Notes: a model not told the origin generated them from the sequence alone. 64,000 bases of DNA from Acanthosepion esculentum (GCA_964036315.1 OZ038509.1:26835522-26899521); one strand, 5' to 3'; counted from the stretch's first letter, positions 10,403 to 20,975 are shown. Numbers and translations are program-made.

Positions 10403-11638
10403 GGTTCTTTGGAAAATAATATCCAATTTTAGAATCAACTTTCATTTCTGAATTAATGTAATTAAACAATGATAAAATCAGTCAAAATAGGCACCATAAA
10501 CATCTATACATTTCTGCCATTGAATTACAAGGTTATTTATGTCTTTATGATAAAACTCGTTTAGTTTGAGTGCCAAGAAATATTTGAAAGCAGTTTTTTT
10601 GCAATGGAATGTCTTTTGTTTAAAAAATTGTCAAGACACTTGAAAGAGTGTTAGTCAGTGGGTGAGATATCAAGAGAATATGGTAGATGCAACAAAATCT
10701 TATATCCCAAGTTGGTGAATTTCTGCAGCGTTACCCTTTTAACATTTAGTCGGGCATCGTCAGGAAGCAGAATTGGACCTTGTTGATTAACCATTGTCAG
10801 TTACATTTTGCTTAACTGAATGAGCATTCTATCCAGTTGCTGGCAGTAAATTTTGGCAATGATGCTCTGGATAGATTCCAGAAAGCCGTTATGGATAGCA
10901 CCAATAGTAGACCACCAGGAAGTCACAATAATCTTGTGTTCGTGCAATTTCAATTTTTGGAAAGTATTTGGATGCTTTGTCATGGTCAAGCCATTGACTC
11001 GTTCGTTTATGATTGTCATAAGGGATCCATTTCTCATCACAAGTCACTAATCCAATCAATAAATGGATCATTTGAATTTTGCAAATGCAGCATTGAACAC
11101 ACTTCAGAATGTTGAACTCTGACTTTAATTGAGTTCAGATGAAACCCATTTATAGAATTCTTCACTTTACCAATTCTCTTGAGATCTTGTTGAAATGCCG
11201 ACACCATTATCTGAGACATTTCTGACACAGTTTTATTTTTCAATTAGTTTTTTCAGATGTAGATTGTCAATTGCAGACAGATATCCTCTACCATTTCAAT
11301 CTTCAAGACTTGTATCCCCACTGTGGAACTTCAGAAACCAGCACCATACCGTCTGATCACAAGTGGATCCTTCACCCATGTTAATGTTGGCATAGCAGTT
11401 TGAGAAGCATTATGAACAAGCTTGAACTCATGCGAACAAACATCTTTTTTTTCATGTTCAAAATGAGGGCTATATAATGTTTTAAGTTAAATTCTGAAAG
11501 AGATTGATATAAAATTAACAAAGAGGACACTTTAATCATTGGGAATGAGTAATAGATTTTTCTGTAACTATTATAATAATTTATTAGAACACAATTCAGA
11601 GGTTTATTCTAAAATCAGGCATTATTTTCCACACAATC
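10403..11638 (-). mobile_element. mariner-type DNA transposon with both terminal inverted repeats
   Basis: Flanked by TA at 10401-10402 and 11639-11640, the target duplication of the Tc1/mariner superfamily. The left end 'ggttctttggaaaataat..' and the reverse complement of the right end 'gattgtgtggaaaataatg..' match over about 40 bp (roughly 75-80%). Total length 1236 bp, the usual mariner size. The transposase reads on the minus strand. Confidence 0.88.
10480..11460 (-). pseudogene. mariner transposase, decayed
   Basis: Minus strand, in order from high to low coordinate: an N-terminal helix-turn-helix region ('HEFKLGHNAS'), a linker 'LKRIGKVKN', 'DPFIDWI', then 'TCDEKWIPYDN' with the first catalytic Asp, 'QWLDHDKASKYFPK', 'VTSWWSTIGAIHNGFL', 'ILLPDDARLNVKRVTLQK' with the second Asp region, and 'LPYSLDISPTD' with the third. 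Several frameshifts and stops separate these blocks (for example near 10960 and 11310). The gene is dead. Confidence 0.85.
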
Positions 11639-11787
11639 TAATACTATTTTCCAGTGTATATTCAAGAGTATGCCACATATTCACAGAGCAAAATTCTAAA
11701 AGAGATTGACATAAAATTAACAGAGGACATTTTAATCATTAGGAATGAGCAATGCATTTTTGTGTAACTATTATAATAATACCAGAA
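11490..11787. repeat. Direct duplication spanning the right mariner end
   Basis: About 90 bp beginning 'attctgaaagagattgata' at 11490 recur as 'attctaaaagagattgaca' at 11695, ending in 'taactattataataat' both times. The first copy is inside the mariner and the second is outside it, about 205 bp away. Confidence 0.85.
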
Positions 11788-11789
11788 AT

Positions 11790-12280
11790 GTTTTGCAACA
11801 CGCTGACAAATGTTGAAATCCTCACAGTATTTAGTATTGTTGAATTGCTAACATTTTTGTCAAGATTTACAAATACTACATTTTAATTTTGCAAACCAAT
11901 CAATGAAATTTGAATAAGCTGATTTGTTTGGAAAAATACTTTGACAAAAACACTACTTTGTGGTTTTTACATACACTAGTAAAATCAGGTCTATTTTGTA
12001 CCCACTGACCTGTTTGCACTTCTCCACAAAAATTGGTTTCAATCAGTCAATGTATGGCTATTTTAGAGGGTGTGACAGAAGGACAGACAGACTAACAGAA
12101 GTCCCAGAATTTTATATATAGATAATAGAAGACCTTATTTTTGAAACAATGTAATACAAGGCATTGAATCTGAATTCATTCTTTTGCATTGATTTTCATT
12201 CTGCATGAATGAAAAACAAAATAAGACTGGATGGAATAGGATGACACAGTACATGGAAATATTTACAGATAAGTTTCATT
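11790..12280. other. Unassigned intron sequence
   Basis: No recognisable element or gene between the duplication and the exon that follows. Confidence 0.5.
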
Positions 12281-12282
12281 AC

Positions 12283-12358
12283 CGTTTAGTTGATTGGCAA
12301 GAGTACATCCCAAATAAAAAGGGCCAAACTTCTTTTCGCAAAGCAGGCTGGATTCCAC
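12283..12358 (-). CDS. TBC-domain RabGAP-like gene, exon with TBC signature
   Basis: A 76-nt exon on the minus strand; acceptor ..ccatag before 12358, donor gtaatg after 12283. It completes Gly (G|GT) and encodes GIQPALRKEVWPFLFGMY followed by SCQSTK and a split Arg codon. 'GGI.P.LRKEVWPFLFG.Y' is the hallmark of the first helix pair of TBC domains, the fold that stimulates GTP hydrolysis by Rab GTPases. The catalytic Arg (IxxDxxR) and Gln (YxQG) motifs lie further C-terminal and are outside this window. Phase 1 in, phase 2 out, matching both neighbours. This is the most diagnostic exon. Confidence 0.93.
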
Positions 12359-12534
12359 CTATGGAGAGAAAAATGCAGTTAAATGTTTAAAATGTATCAA
12401 TTTTTTTCTATCTTCAAAAATTAGTTTCCAAATATAAACTGAGATAAAAAAAAAGTCTGAAGTGAAGAAATGTCATCATTGCCAATTATTTTTATTTAAT
12501 TGACATTTTTGAACCAACAGTTTTTCTTACAATC

Positions 12535-12612
12535 TAAAAATATATTCTGTCTTTAAATAACCTGCAAATCAGCCATAGAAAATGAATCAATTTTTTTTTA
12601 ATCAATTCACAT
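12535..12612 (+). mobile_element. SINE tail fragment
   Basis: 'cttacaatctaaaaatatattctg', 'taacctgcaaatc' and 'catagaaaatgaatcaat': the tail of the chimeric SINE alone. Confidence 0.65.
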
Positions 12613-12639
12613 TTATTGCCTAGCTTATGAAAGGATTAA

Positions 12640-13300
12640 AAAAAAATTGTTCTGGTGACATTTACTCTTTGTTACTTTATAAATTTAAGTGCAGTACTTG
12701 ATTGGTGGAAAGGTCTCACCATCTTACACTTGAAACAGAAAAATGTAACCATGAGTTCTATGTTAACAGTTTCTTTTATTAAACTTCTCATTTGTGGAAC
12801 TCTCTTCTGACTTCTTGCTTTCCAGTCAACTTTGACCTTCAAAAATTTAAATGTAGTGTCAATTGTTATCTTCTGTCTTCTTAATTCTTGTTCTTTTACT
12901 GTCTTCTCTCCTTAATAGTAGTTTTTCTCATATTCTCTAACACTCAGTAACATCTTGCATCTTAGTGGCTTTATTGCCTTTGATCTTCACAAATTTAAAT
13001 GCAATGTCAATCATTATCCTCTGTCTTCTTAATTCTTATTCTTTTATTGTTTTCTCTCCTTAATAGTAGTTTTTCTCATATTCTCTAACACTCAGTAACA
13101 TCTTGCATCCTAGTGGTTTTATTGCCTTTGATCTTCAAAAATTTAAATGCAATGTCGATCATTATTTTTTGCATTCTCAATTTCTTTTCTTTGTTTTCGC
13201 TCCTTACTAAGGTTTTTGCTTTTCTTATTCTTTCACACTCAGTAACCCCTAATGTTTAGTGACTTCATTGCCTTTCTTGGGGTGAAATGATAAAAAATAA
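12640..13300 (+). mobile_element. LINE 3' end with three tandem 3' modules
   Basis: Begins in the last coding part ('tggtggaaaggtctcacc', then 'tttgtggaactctcttctg', the LWNSLP-type end) and then shows about 170-bp modules starting 'gatcttca(a/c)aaatttaaatgcaatgtcaat' three times (12830s, 12980s, 13130s). Each ends in 'ctcagtaac..ctagtggctttattgcc'. Terminates with 'cttggggtgaaatgata'. Confidence 0.75.
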
Positions 13301-13432
13301 TTTTTTAAATGAAAGAGAATTAAAATCTACTTGAAAGGAAAACAAGCAAAGTAAAGGTTCAAATGATGGAAGTAAATGAGCACAAAAGCAACAAAAAATA
13401 AAACAAGTGTGAAAATAAATAAACATGAAAGA

Positions 13433-14128
13433 AAAATATTTGACAAACTTGGACCTTCATGGCGGCAAAAAACGGAATGTCAAAAAGACGGTTTTTCCCT
13501 TGACACTGCTATTATTTTAACTCCCTTGACTATGTTTATGGTTTTAAAAAGCGATTAGTATTTTAATGAAACAAACATATGAAAGTGAATTTATACGTTT
13601 TCTTTGCTCTTGAAAATCGACAAAAATATTAAACACTATTGTTTATTGGAATGGTTGACAAAACATCAGCTAATTACTAATTGATTCAAACTTTATAAAA
13701 TGGTAAATAAGGATTTCTTTACAGTTGGTTTATATATTTTAATAATTTAGTAAATGTTTATGAATAAAAAATTGTTTTCATATTCCTTTATAAATTGGTA
13801 AATGATAAATATTACATTGCATTAGTTTTAATTGTATTAGTTTTTATAATGTTGTAAATATAAAATTATTCTTGTAAATAAACAATTTAATAAATAAATA
13901 GTGTTTAATATTTTTGTTGTAAATTCTCAAGAACAAAAAAAATTGTATAAATTCCCTTTCATCATATGTTTAGGTTTTATTACAATTCTAATCATCACTT
14001 TTTAAAACAAACATTCCTGAGGAGTGAAGGTAGTTAAAATAATAGCAGTGTCAAGGAAAAAAACGTTCTTTTGACATTCTGTTTTTTTGGCAGGCACAAA
14101 AGTTGAAGTTTGCCAAATATTTTCTAGG
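13433..14128. mobile_element. Foldback-type element with about 220-bp inverted arms
   Basis: 13433-13655 and the reverse complement of 13890-14128 match along their length with scattered differences ('aaaatatttg(a/g)caaactt', 'ccttgacactgctattatt', 'aaaatattaaacactat'). The spacer of about 235 bp is AT-rich and codes for nothing visible. Resembles a long-TIR MITE or foldback element; no transposase. Confidence 0.8.
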
Positions 14129-14427
14129 CTTCTTCCCTTTCATTCACAGTAAACAAAAATTTTAAATAAGGAGAAAAATTAAAAAATCTAAATTTAAAAA
14201 TAAGGAAAAAGAAAAACTACCAAGGTGCTGCTAATCACTATCAGAGCTTGCTACAATTTAATTTCTTAAAAAGTAATTTTTCTAGCGGAGCAAAAATTTA
14301 ATCTGTGTTGCTTCAACTTCACAAACTTTCATAAAAAAATGAATAAAAGCATAAAGAAATTTTGACATCTTTTTCTAATAAAATTATTTTCTCCTTAGTA
14401 TAAAAATAAATTTTTTTTTCTGCTTAC

Positions 14428-14639
14428 CTAAGAAAACAGATTTTCTGAGGCGTCTTTCATGCACCAGTCGACCATCTGCGTCAAACATTGATAAAAACTG
14501 TTCCTCAGTGAGAGGAGATGTCCTCTCAGAGAATGGCGCTTCTAAAGTAAATGGAGAATGTGTGGGCAGATCCATGATTATATAAGAGTCTTCAGCTGTG
14601 GATTCGTTGCCAGGAGAAACTGACTGTTCAGTCAGGTTC
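14428..14639 (-). CDS. TBC-domain RabGAP-like gene, exon before the TBC core
   Basis: A 212-nt exon on the minus strand; acceptor ..attttag before 14639, donor gtaagc after 14428. It enters with one base completing a codon, then NLTEQSVSPGNESTAEDSYI, then an internal Met at 14575, and ends SPLTEEQFLSMFDADGRLVH..LRKSVFLG. 'PLTEEQF...D.DGRL....LRK.VF.GG' is the classic lead-in to a TBC domain, and the split Gly codon continues exactly into the 12283-12358 exon. The Ser/Thr/Glu-rich start suggests a flexible linker before the domain. Confidence 0.9.
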
Positions 14640-15012
14640 CTAAAATATACAAGTCGGGTAAAAAGAAAAACAATAGAGTTTTATCAATTAATGATACATT
14701 GAAAGTTACTCAGACAATCACATAGAGGCCCAAATTTTAGAAAAAAGAGGGAAATAAAAAGAAATGATAAGGATGGAATAAAAAAGAAAAGAATTCAGAA
14801 AACACAAAAATACGGAATATTAAAAATGGATCAAAACAATTTAACAATTCTTCAACCATCTGCAGTTGTCTTAGTGTAAACAAAGGGTAAGGATTGTTAA
14901 GTCTTAATGTGATCTGTTTGTGAGATCATTATATATAAAGATAGATAAAAATATACTTTTAAGGTATACTATATTTAGGAGTTAAAGTGCTCAATATCAG
15001 GAATAGGGTGTA

Positions 15013-15083
<71 letters not shown>

Positions 15084-15090
15084 GTATGTG
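15013..15090. repeat. (TG)n(TA)n(TATG)n microsatellite
   Basis: Compound dinucleotide run followed by 'tatgtatgtatg'. Confidence 0.95.
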
Positions 15091-15193
15091 TAATTTTTAT
15101 ATATATTATTTATATATTATATATGTGGAGTACTTATTGGAAAGCGCTCAATATCAGTGATAGTGCTAACATATTTAGTTGCACTGATGTGAG

Positions 15194-15235
15194 TTTGTGA
15201 ACCTGGGTTTCACACCCTTGTGATCATCAGACAAA
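15194..15235 (-). ncRNA. Type I hammerhead ribozyme motif, minus arm of an inverted pair
   Basis: Minus strand 5' to 3': UUUGU (stem I), CUGAUGA, UCAC-AAGG-GUGU (stem II, with a U-U opposition at its base), GAAA, a short stem III with a CAG loop, UUC cleavage site, ACAAA (closes stem I, 5 bp). The core is intact. One stem III pair is lost (C opposite U), where the opposite arm keeps GUC. It forms a 112-bp imperfect palindrome (15186-15297) with the next feature. Confidence 0.7.
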
Positions 15236-15238
15236 ATC

Positions 15239-15280
15239 TTTGTCTGGCAATCACAAGGGCATGAAACTCAGGGTCATAAA
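15239..15280 (+). ncRNA. Hammerhead motif, plus arm of the pair (core mutated)
   Basis: Plus strand mirror of the previous motif. The core reads CUGGCAA instead of CUGAnGA, two changes that should abolish cleavage. Stem III (A-U, C-G, U-G) and the GUC site are kept. Confidence 0.6.
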
Positions 15281-15293
15281 CTCACATCAATAA

Positions 15294-15298
<5 letters not shown>

Positions 15299-15354
<56 letters not shown>
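15299..15354. repeat. (TA)n microsatellite
   Basis: Uninterrupted TA run separating the hammerhead palindrome from the PLE. Confidence 0.97.
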
Positions 15355-15356
<2 letters not shown>

Positions 15357-16379
15357 CAAGTATAGGATTGGTGTATACAGAATAAATTCCAATAACCAAC
15401 AATTACTATTCTTAAAAGAGTGCTCAATACAGAGTAGAGCAAATATAATTATTTATTTGAAAATTATAACACAAATATGTTATAAAATCACTACAAAAAT
15501 AGCCATTTTGTTTCAACACCTCTGTTGTCTTATCAAGTGATGATGTTGAATGTAGAATAAAGGGTTTTAAAAGATTCAAATTAATTAACCACCCCTCGCA
15601 AGGGGAAACGCTGTTACATAAGCTGGAATGACCAATCAAAATACAAATATACGGAAATTCAAAAAACTTGACAACGAAGTAAGGTTATAATAACTATTAA
15701 ATGCTTTAAAGTTGGGGTTATACCAAAATAGAATTTATTCTAACTAATAAGTATTAAATTATACGATAAAATTTGAAATCAAAATTAAAAATTACCCATT
15801 TTAAAATCTAAATTTAAACTCTATTAAGTTTAAAATTATAAAATTACTGAGGAAAAAAGAAAAAATACATATGTTATTCTATTTATTTTGTTTTTATTGA
15901 AATTAAGTTGGAATAAACGTTAAGATCGACTGCTCTTAACTTCATGACAACATGGATACATTTGAATTCTAAGCAGACGCAGGGGATGATGACATCTTTT
16001 GAAAGACAATACATACACAATCAGATTATAATACATAAGCAGGCAGACATATTTAGATATATACACACACAAAAAAAAGTGACGCGACAGGAAATATCTC
16101 CACGACCCTTTACAAAAAAAAAACACATACATACACAATTAAATATGCATGCAAGTTACCATACACATAGACACCGATAAAGACATGTGCATACACCCAC
16201 ATACATTGACATAGACAATCCGATACAACAATCAAGAAATATTCAAATTGAAAGTGTTATTAAACGAATTCTAACAACTTATTAAATTATAACTTATATG
16301 GGCAAATATACATAGATAAAAATGGTCTAATAGAACAGAGAAACAAACAATAGGGAAAGAAAGAAGGCGTATGTTTTGT

Positions 16380-17450
16380 TAAAAGACCATAAACCCAAAT
16401 TCAGAACTAAGCCATCTACTAGGCTTATAAACCCTACTAGACCAGAAATTGGTAGAATCAGTAAAACTATCTTGGAAAGAACCAACCACTCCATAAAAAA
16501 ACAACCTTTGTATCTTACAGTGGATTAATACTGCTGATGTTATCAACTGGTTTACTAACATCCGATATAAGGACAACTGTACTTTCATACAGTTCGATAT
16601 TATTGACTATTATCCCTCTATATCGAAGGATCTGTTCACTTTGGCCTTGGAGTTTGCTCAGGAATACTCCAATATTTTTGAGAGTGAAGTGGATATTATC
16701 ATGAAATACCAAAATTCTGTTCTAGTCTACAATGAAGAACAGTGGACCAAAAAGTCTTGCAGTGATAATTTTGACATTTCAATGGGTTCCTTGGATTCTG
16801 CAGAAGTTTCCGACTTGGTTGGATTATTTCTTTTATACAATTTAAGTGCCTTTGAATGTCTAGATTCTGATAGTGTAGGATTATATAGAGATGATGGCTT
16901 ATTAGTTGTTAAAAACTCTACTAAAATTAATGTAGACCATATTAGGAAAATGATCCATAGGGAATTTAAGGGTTTAGGTCTTAGGACTATAGTTACAACT
17001 AACGTTAAACAAGTAGATTTTCTGGATGTCACCCTAGACCTTACTAGCAACACTTTCCAACCATATGTGAAGGTTAATTCCAACCCAGTATACGTGCATC
17101 CAAATTCCAACCATCTTCCTTCAGTTATCAAACATATACCCTCCTCCATTGGATTTAGGATTAGTACTAACTCTTCTAACAAAGATGTTTTTAATAAACA
17201 CTGTGATTTTTACAATTCTGCCCTTAAAAATAGTGGATATAAAGATACCACTATTCAATATAGAAACCCGGTTAATTACAACCATAATAAGAAAAGAAGA
17301 TCTAGAAAGATCATCTGGTTTACTCCCCCTTTCAATACAATGGTTAAAACTAAATTAGGACATATATTTCTAAACCTCATCAAGAAACATTTCCCCAACC
17401 CTGAAACTAACCCACTTAGTAAAATATTTAATCCTATACCCTTAAATTAA
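16380..17450 (+). pseudogene. PLE-1 reverse transcriptase
   Basis: A first segment near 16385-16530 shows 'RPEIGRISKTILE', then a frameshift near 16520 leads to WINTADVINWF and FIQFDIIDYYPSIS, the Penelope-type first catalytic motif. From 16641 the frame is open to 17450: WTKKSCSDNFDISMGS.DSAE, LYRDDGLLVV (YxDD-type centre with both Asp present), VDFLDVTLDL, SNHLPSVIKHIP and IIWFTPPFN. These blocks, in this order, are the PLE RT signature. A frameshift at the 3' end disconnects it from the endonuclease. Confidence 0.85.
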
Positions 17451-17534
17451 GCTATAGTTGTGCTGATAACCTAGAGAAAATAATTAAAAAAACATAACAA
17501 CAGAGTCTTTAACAAGTATAAGGACTCAAAAAAC

Positions 17535-17891
17535 TTGACTACTCACCAGGTTGCAAGCAGCACTACTAAGTATAATGACACGAATAATAACTTGTGTAAT
17601 TGTAGGAATCCAAATAATTGTCCACTACAGAATAATTGTTTGACTAGTTCTGTAGTTTATCTTAGTACAATCTCTACACTAGAAAACCCAAACATAAAAA
17701 TTTTTTACATTGGTAGCACCATGAATCTATTCAAGGAACGTTGGCAGGGGCTTATGCAATCTATTAATAGCAGTAATTTAAAACCCTTTATTCTACATTC
17801 AACATCATCACTTGATAAGACACCAGAGGTGTTGAAACAAAATGGCTATTTTTGTAGTGATTTTATAACATATATATGTTATAATTTTTAA
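17535..17891 (+). pseudogene. PLE-1 GIY-YIG endonuclease domain, truncated
   Basis: CNCRNPNNCPLQNNC (Cys cluster typical of the linker before the domain), then FYIGSTMNLFKERW, the second half of the GIY-YIG motif with the conserved Arg. The usual Glu-Asn continuation is absent, because the sequence jumps to the terminal repeat at about 17785. Cleaves target DNA for PLE insertion in intact relatives; not here. Confidence 0.8.
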
Positions 17892-17900
17892 ATAAATAAT

Positions 17901-17902
<2 letters not shown>

Positions 17903-17942
<40 letters not shown>
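17903..17942. repeat. (TA)n microsatellite
   Basis: TA run directly at the PLE-1 3' end. Confidence 0.95.
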
Positions 17943-17947
<5 letters not shown>

Positions 17948-18099
17948 ATCTTACAAATATGTGAATATAAAATATTGCAGTGTTAGTGCTAATAAAATAA
18001 TGCTTGATGTATAACAACATAGATATAATTTATATTAGTAATAAATATACATTTTTTTTCATCACTAGTAACACGTGTTGATTGAAAAATGCAATCAGC

Positions 18100-18140
18100 A
18101 CCTGATGATTGTGTTGTGCATCATACTCAGAGTTGCACTA
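18100..18140 (+). ncRNA. Degenerate hammerhead motif downstream of PLE-1
   Basis: CUGAUGA (18103-18109), a hairpin with U-U then UG/CA pairing, then CAUA where GAAA is expected, then CUCAGAGUU: the 3-bp stem III with a CAG loop and a GUU site. The geometry is the same as at 15194 and 24186, but the second core block is destroyed. Confidence 0.5.
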
Positions 18141-18175
18141 CTGGTGAAGAAAAAAAATACAGTGTATATGTGCAT

Positions 18176-18229
18176 GTTTGTGTGTGTGTGTGTGTGTGTG
18201 TATGTGTGTGTGTGTGTATGTATGTATGA
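18176..18229. repeat. (TG)n microsatellite
   Basis: TG run with two TA interruptions. Confidence 0.95.
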
Positions 18230-18333
18230 CAAAGTGTAAAAAAGTTCTCACGTGAAAAATGGTCAGCTTATTATATTACCAGAGGAAGCATCTGACTCTT
18301 GCATCACTTTATCAGTACAAGAATCAGATTAGA

Positions 18334-18335
<2 letters not shown>

Positions 18336-18371
<36 letters not shown>
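18336..18371. repeat. A-run (about 35 nt)
   Basis: Single uninterrupted poly(A) on the plus strand, just 3' of the tentative exon on the gene strand. Confidence 0.95.
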
Positions 18372-18374
<3 letters not shown>

Positions 18375-18414
18375 AGCATTGATGCCATATCTAGACTGAT
18401 CAATCCTCACTAAC

Positions 18415-18612
18415 CAGTCTTGATAGAATTCCCAATCATTTATGCAGTCTTGTTTAAGAGGACTTAGACCCCACTCTGCAGCCGCTTTCCCCACAGACAC
18501 AATATTGCATATCATTACCCTGTTGCTACTGTCATGGAAAATGTTCTTATCAGCTCCATTCTTTGGTTCCTCCAGTTCAGATGCTTCTTCCAAAGAGTCA
18601 AATCCACTCAAA
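18415..18612 (-). CDS. Possible upstream exon of the TBC gene
   Basis: On the minus strand an open stretch of about 66 codons: SGFDSLEEASELEEPKNG, then NIFHDSSNRVMICNIVSVGK and SPLKQDCINDWEFYQD. A donor gttagtg follows 18415 and leaves codon phase 2 (TG|), and the next exon enters with G, giving Trp and a continuous frame. Composition is coding-like and unlike the surrounding repeats. The weak point is the 5' boundary: the only in-frame acceptor I see (..aaagcag, exon from 18612) has a G-run instead of a pyrimidine tract, so the exon may start later or be a remnant. An alternative donor (aacagg|gtaatg) would not fit the phase. Treat as tentative. Confidence 0.5.
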
Positions 18613-18639
18613 CTGCTTTAACCCCCCCCCCCCACCTAA

Positions 18640-18775
18640 GAACTGCACATTGTAGAACAAAATCCCACCTGGGTATTTCTTTCAACATTTCAATGTTAAT
18701 CACTTCAAATGTCAATTTTTATCTATCCTCCATATCCTAATAATATTCACTTCTAACCACCTCCTCTTTTATTCA
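18640..18775 (+). mobile_element. LINE 3'-end fragment
   Basis: 'ttgtagaacaaaatcccacc', 'tttcaatgttaatcacttc', 'ttatctatcctccatatcc' matches the fragment at 1600-1720. Preceded by a 14-base C-run. Confidence 0.6.
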
Positions 18776-18789
18776 TATTAAACACATCA

Positions 18790-19268
18790 TTCAGTAATCC
18801 TCTACCTTGGGTTGCTTTCGAGCATTGTATTGAGTGAATTCTAGTATAATAGAAAAAATATTAAAACATTCTTCAGTTGATTAATATAAATTTTAATTAT
18901 TGCATCAGATCTTATCTGGGGTCAGGTGGTTGTCATGTGTAACTTGTAAAACCAGCCCAGCTTTATAAAACAAATGTCTAGTTAACATTAGTGAGATTTT
19001 TGGTATCATTCAAAGGAAAATTCAAGAGGCTACGAACAAGGATACATAGCATTACCTGAAGAAAAATGCATTCATATAAGGCAACATTAACAATATACTT
19101 AAAAATGTAACATTTTTTCTTCTTACACAAAATATATATATATATATATATATATGGGAAAACAATATATAAATTTTTTTATATATGAAGATTAATTTAA
19201 GGGGACAAAAATAGATACACTGGAAAAATGTTGTCATGTGACGCATTTTGTCATTTAGGATTTCATTG
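18790..19268. other. Unassigned sequence with a short (TA)n
   Basis: (TA)n at 19132-19155; otherwise nothing recognisable. Confidence 0.5.
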
Positions 19269-19276
19269 GACTAAAG

Positions 19277-19929
19277 CAGTGGTTCCCAAACCATTTTTTC
19301 TCTGGGCTGCATTTTCTAAATTAAAATTTGCTCACACCACACCAAATTTTATGTGATAAAAAGTACATTTAAAAATTTAAAAAAAAGAGAGAGGATTTAA
19401 GGGAGATAACCAAAGATTCAAAGTCTGATCATTATCATTGATAACTCTCTCCTCCAATTTGCAGACCCTAGTTACTATATTCTTAATACATGATATAATG
19501 CAAAAATATCACAATGATAAAATCAGTCAATAATTATTTATAACGATTTATACTGGGACTCATGCATGCAATTACAAGGAATCCATAATAATATTTTCAA
19601 TTTCTAAGAATAGCCAATCCCTGTTGCAGATGCCTACTCAGGCATATATGTTCAACAACCCCAGAGCCCACCTGTGGTCTATACTGCAACTATATTGAAC
19701 AGACCTTAGTTATGGTTTCTTAGAGAAAGCTCATAATCTGGAATTATACTGGGACTCATGCATGCAATTACCAGTAATCCATAATATTTTCAATTTTGAA
19801 ATCATTTATTTTTGGCATATAAATATTTTTGAAACTATTTCTAAATCTTTGTCTTTCAATCATTTTCCTTTACTGGCTATCCTCTTCTGGCATACTTGTG
19901 AGGTGCGCCACATTGTCTGGGAGCCACTG
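19277..19929. mobile_element. Non-autonomous hAT element with perfect 8-bp target duplication
   Basis: Left end CAGTGGTTCCCAAACC; the right end in reverse complement is CAGTGGCTCCCAGACA, the familiar hAT terminus. Both sides are flanked by GACTAAAG (19269-19276 and 19930-19937), an exact 8-bp duplication as hAT transposases make. 653 bp, no transposase. Inside, a block 'atactgggactcatgcatgc' occurs twice (19552 and 19747), so the interior is itself partly duplicated. Confidence 0.93.
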
Positions 19930-19939
19930 GACTAAAGTG

Positions 19940-20975
19940 ATGTTTACTTTGATGTGACTAAACATCTGCATAAAAGAGGGGGGGTGCTGAGAATTTAAAA
20001 AACTTTTTTCATTAAATTTAAATTTAAAATTCTCAGCATCGAACTCTGCTCTTTTATTTCTCATCCAGGGCCGCTATCCACCCTCACATCCTATACGACA
20101 AATAAGCGGTGAATATTCTGATGTTAAAAATTATTCGCTCCCTAGATTTGTATTTGGGTACTGAGGTGGGGGGAGGGGGAGATCTTTAGTACAACACAAA
20201 AATATGTGATTTTTTTAGATTACACATTACCCCCCCTCACTCCATTTCTGGAAAAAGAAATTATTCACACGATACACAAAAATGAACCCCCTCATTTTTA
20301 GCAAAAAAAAAAAAAAAAAAAAAACAGATTGAAACATGAAAAGATTACACCATTTCTGAAAAAAAGAAACAGAAAGTTTATTTATACTACACATAAATAA
20401 AAAGGACCCCCCCCACAACACCATTTGTAGAAAAAAAATGTTTTTTTTTAATTTTTGCTAAACATCATTGACCTAAGAGAAAAGTCATAAAATTTACTCA
20501 CTTCAGAAACTTTTGGTCCACTTCAGAATTTTTACATTTCTAGCAAACTGGTGGTTGGCCCTTAAGCAAACTAAAAAAAAAACAATCTTATTTATGCTGT
20601 TGATACATCGAAAGTTAAAGTGAATTGAATTTAGGGAGTGTAGCCGCAGGGAGAGGTTGAAAGATGATGGGGAGGATGAATATTAATACTACTGGATGAA
20701 AAAGCCATATGCAAAGGGAAAAAAAATGTCCAAAATTTTATTGTACAAAATCATTGTGTCATTCATACGAAAAATGGCTGTAAATTCTGAGATGAAAATT
20801 ATTTCCAATGTTTTAAAGTGGAGATTTTTGTATGTGAAAAATTTGACCTTTGGCGATCACAAATGACCAGCAAGGTCAATTTTGTATAGACGAGGGCTAT
20901 TTTTTTCAGTTTTCATTATTGTGCCAAGAACACCATCATTGAAAAAACATCCACAAAATTTGAGTAACATTTTTT
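19940..20975. other. Degenerate A/C-rich sequence
   Basis: Several imperfect repeats of 'ccatttctg(g)aaaaa.aaa' with C-runs and A-runs (20220-20450). No gene. 20875-20970 has unassigned text. Confidence 0.5.

Larger units (their letters stand above)
15413..17910 (+). mobile_element. Penelope-like element (PLE-1) with inverted terminal segments
   Basis: RT followed by GIY-YIG endonuclease on the plus strand. The last ~130 bp (17785-17910, including 'ccctttattctacattcaac' and 'ataatttttaaataaataat') are repeated in reverse complement at 15430-15560, with a few differences. Such inverted or tandem partial copies of the 3' end ('pLTRs') are known for PLEs. The inverted segment also carries 'tgctcaata' next to it, found beside other PLE-like ends here (54300, 58825). 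Confidence 0.85.
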
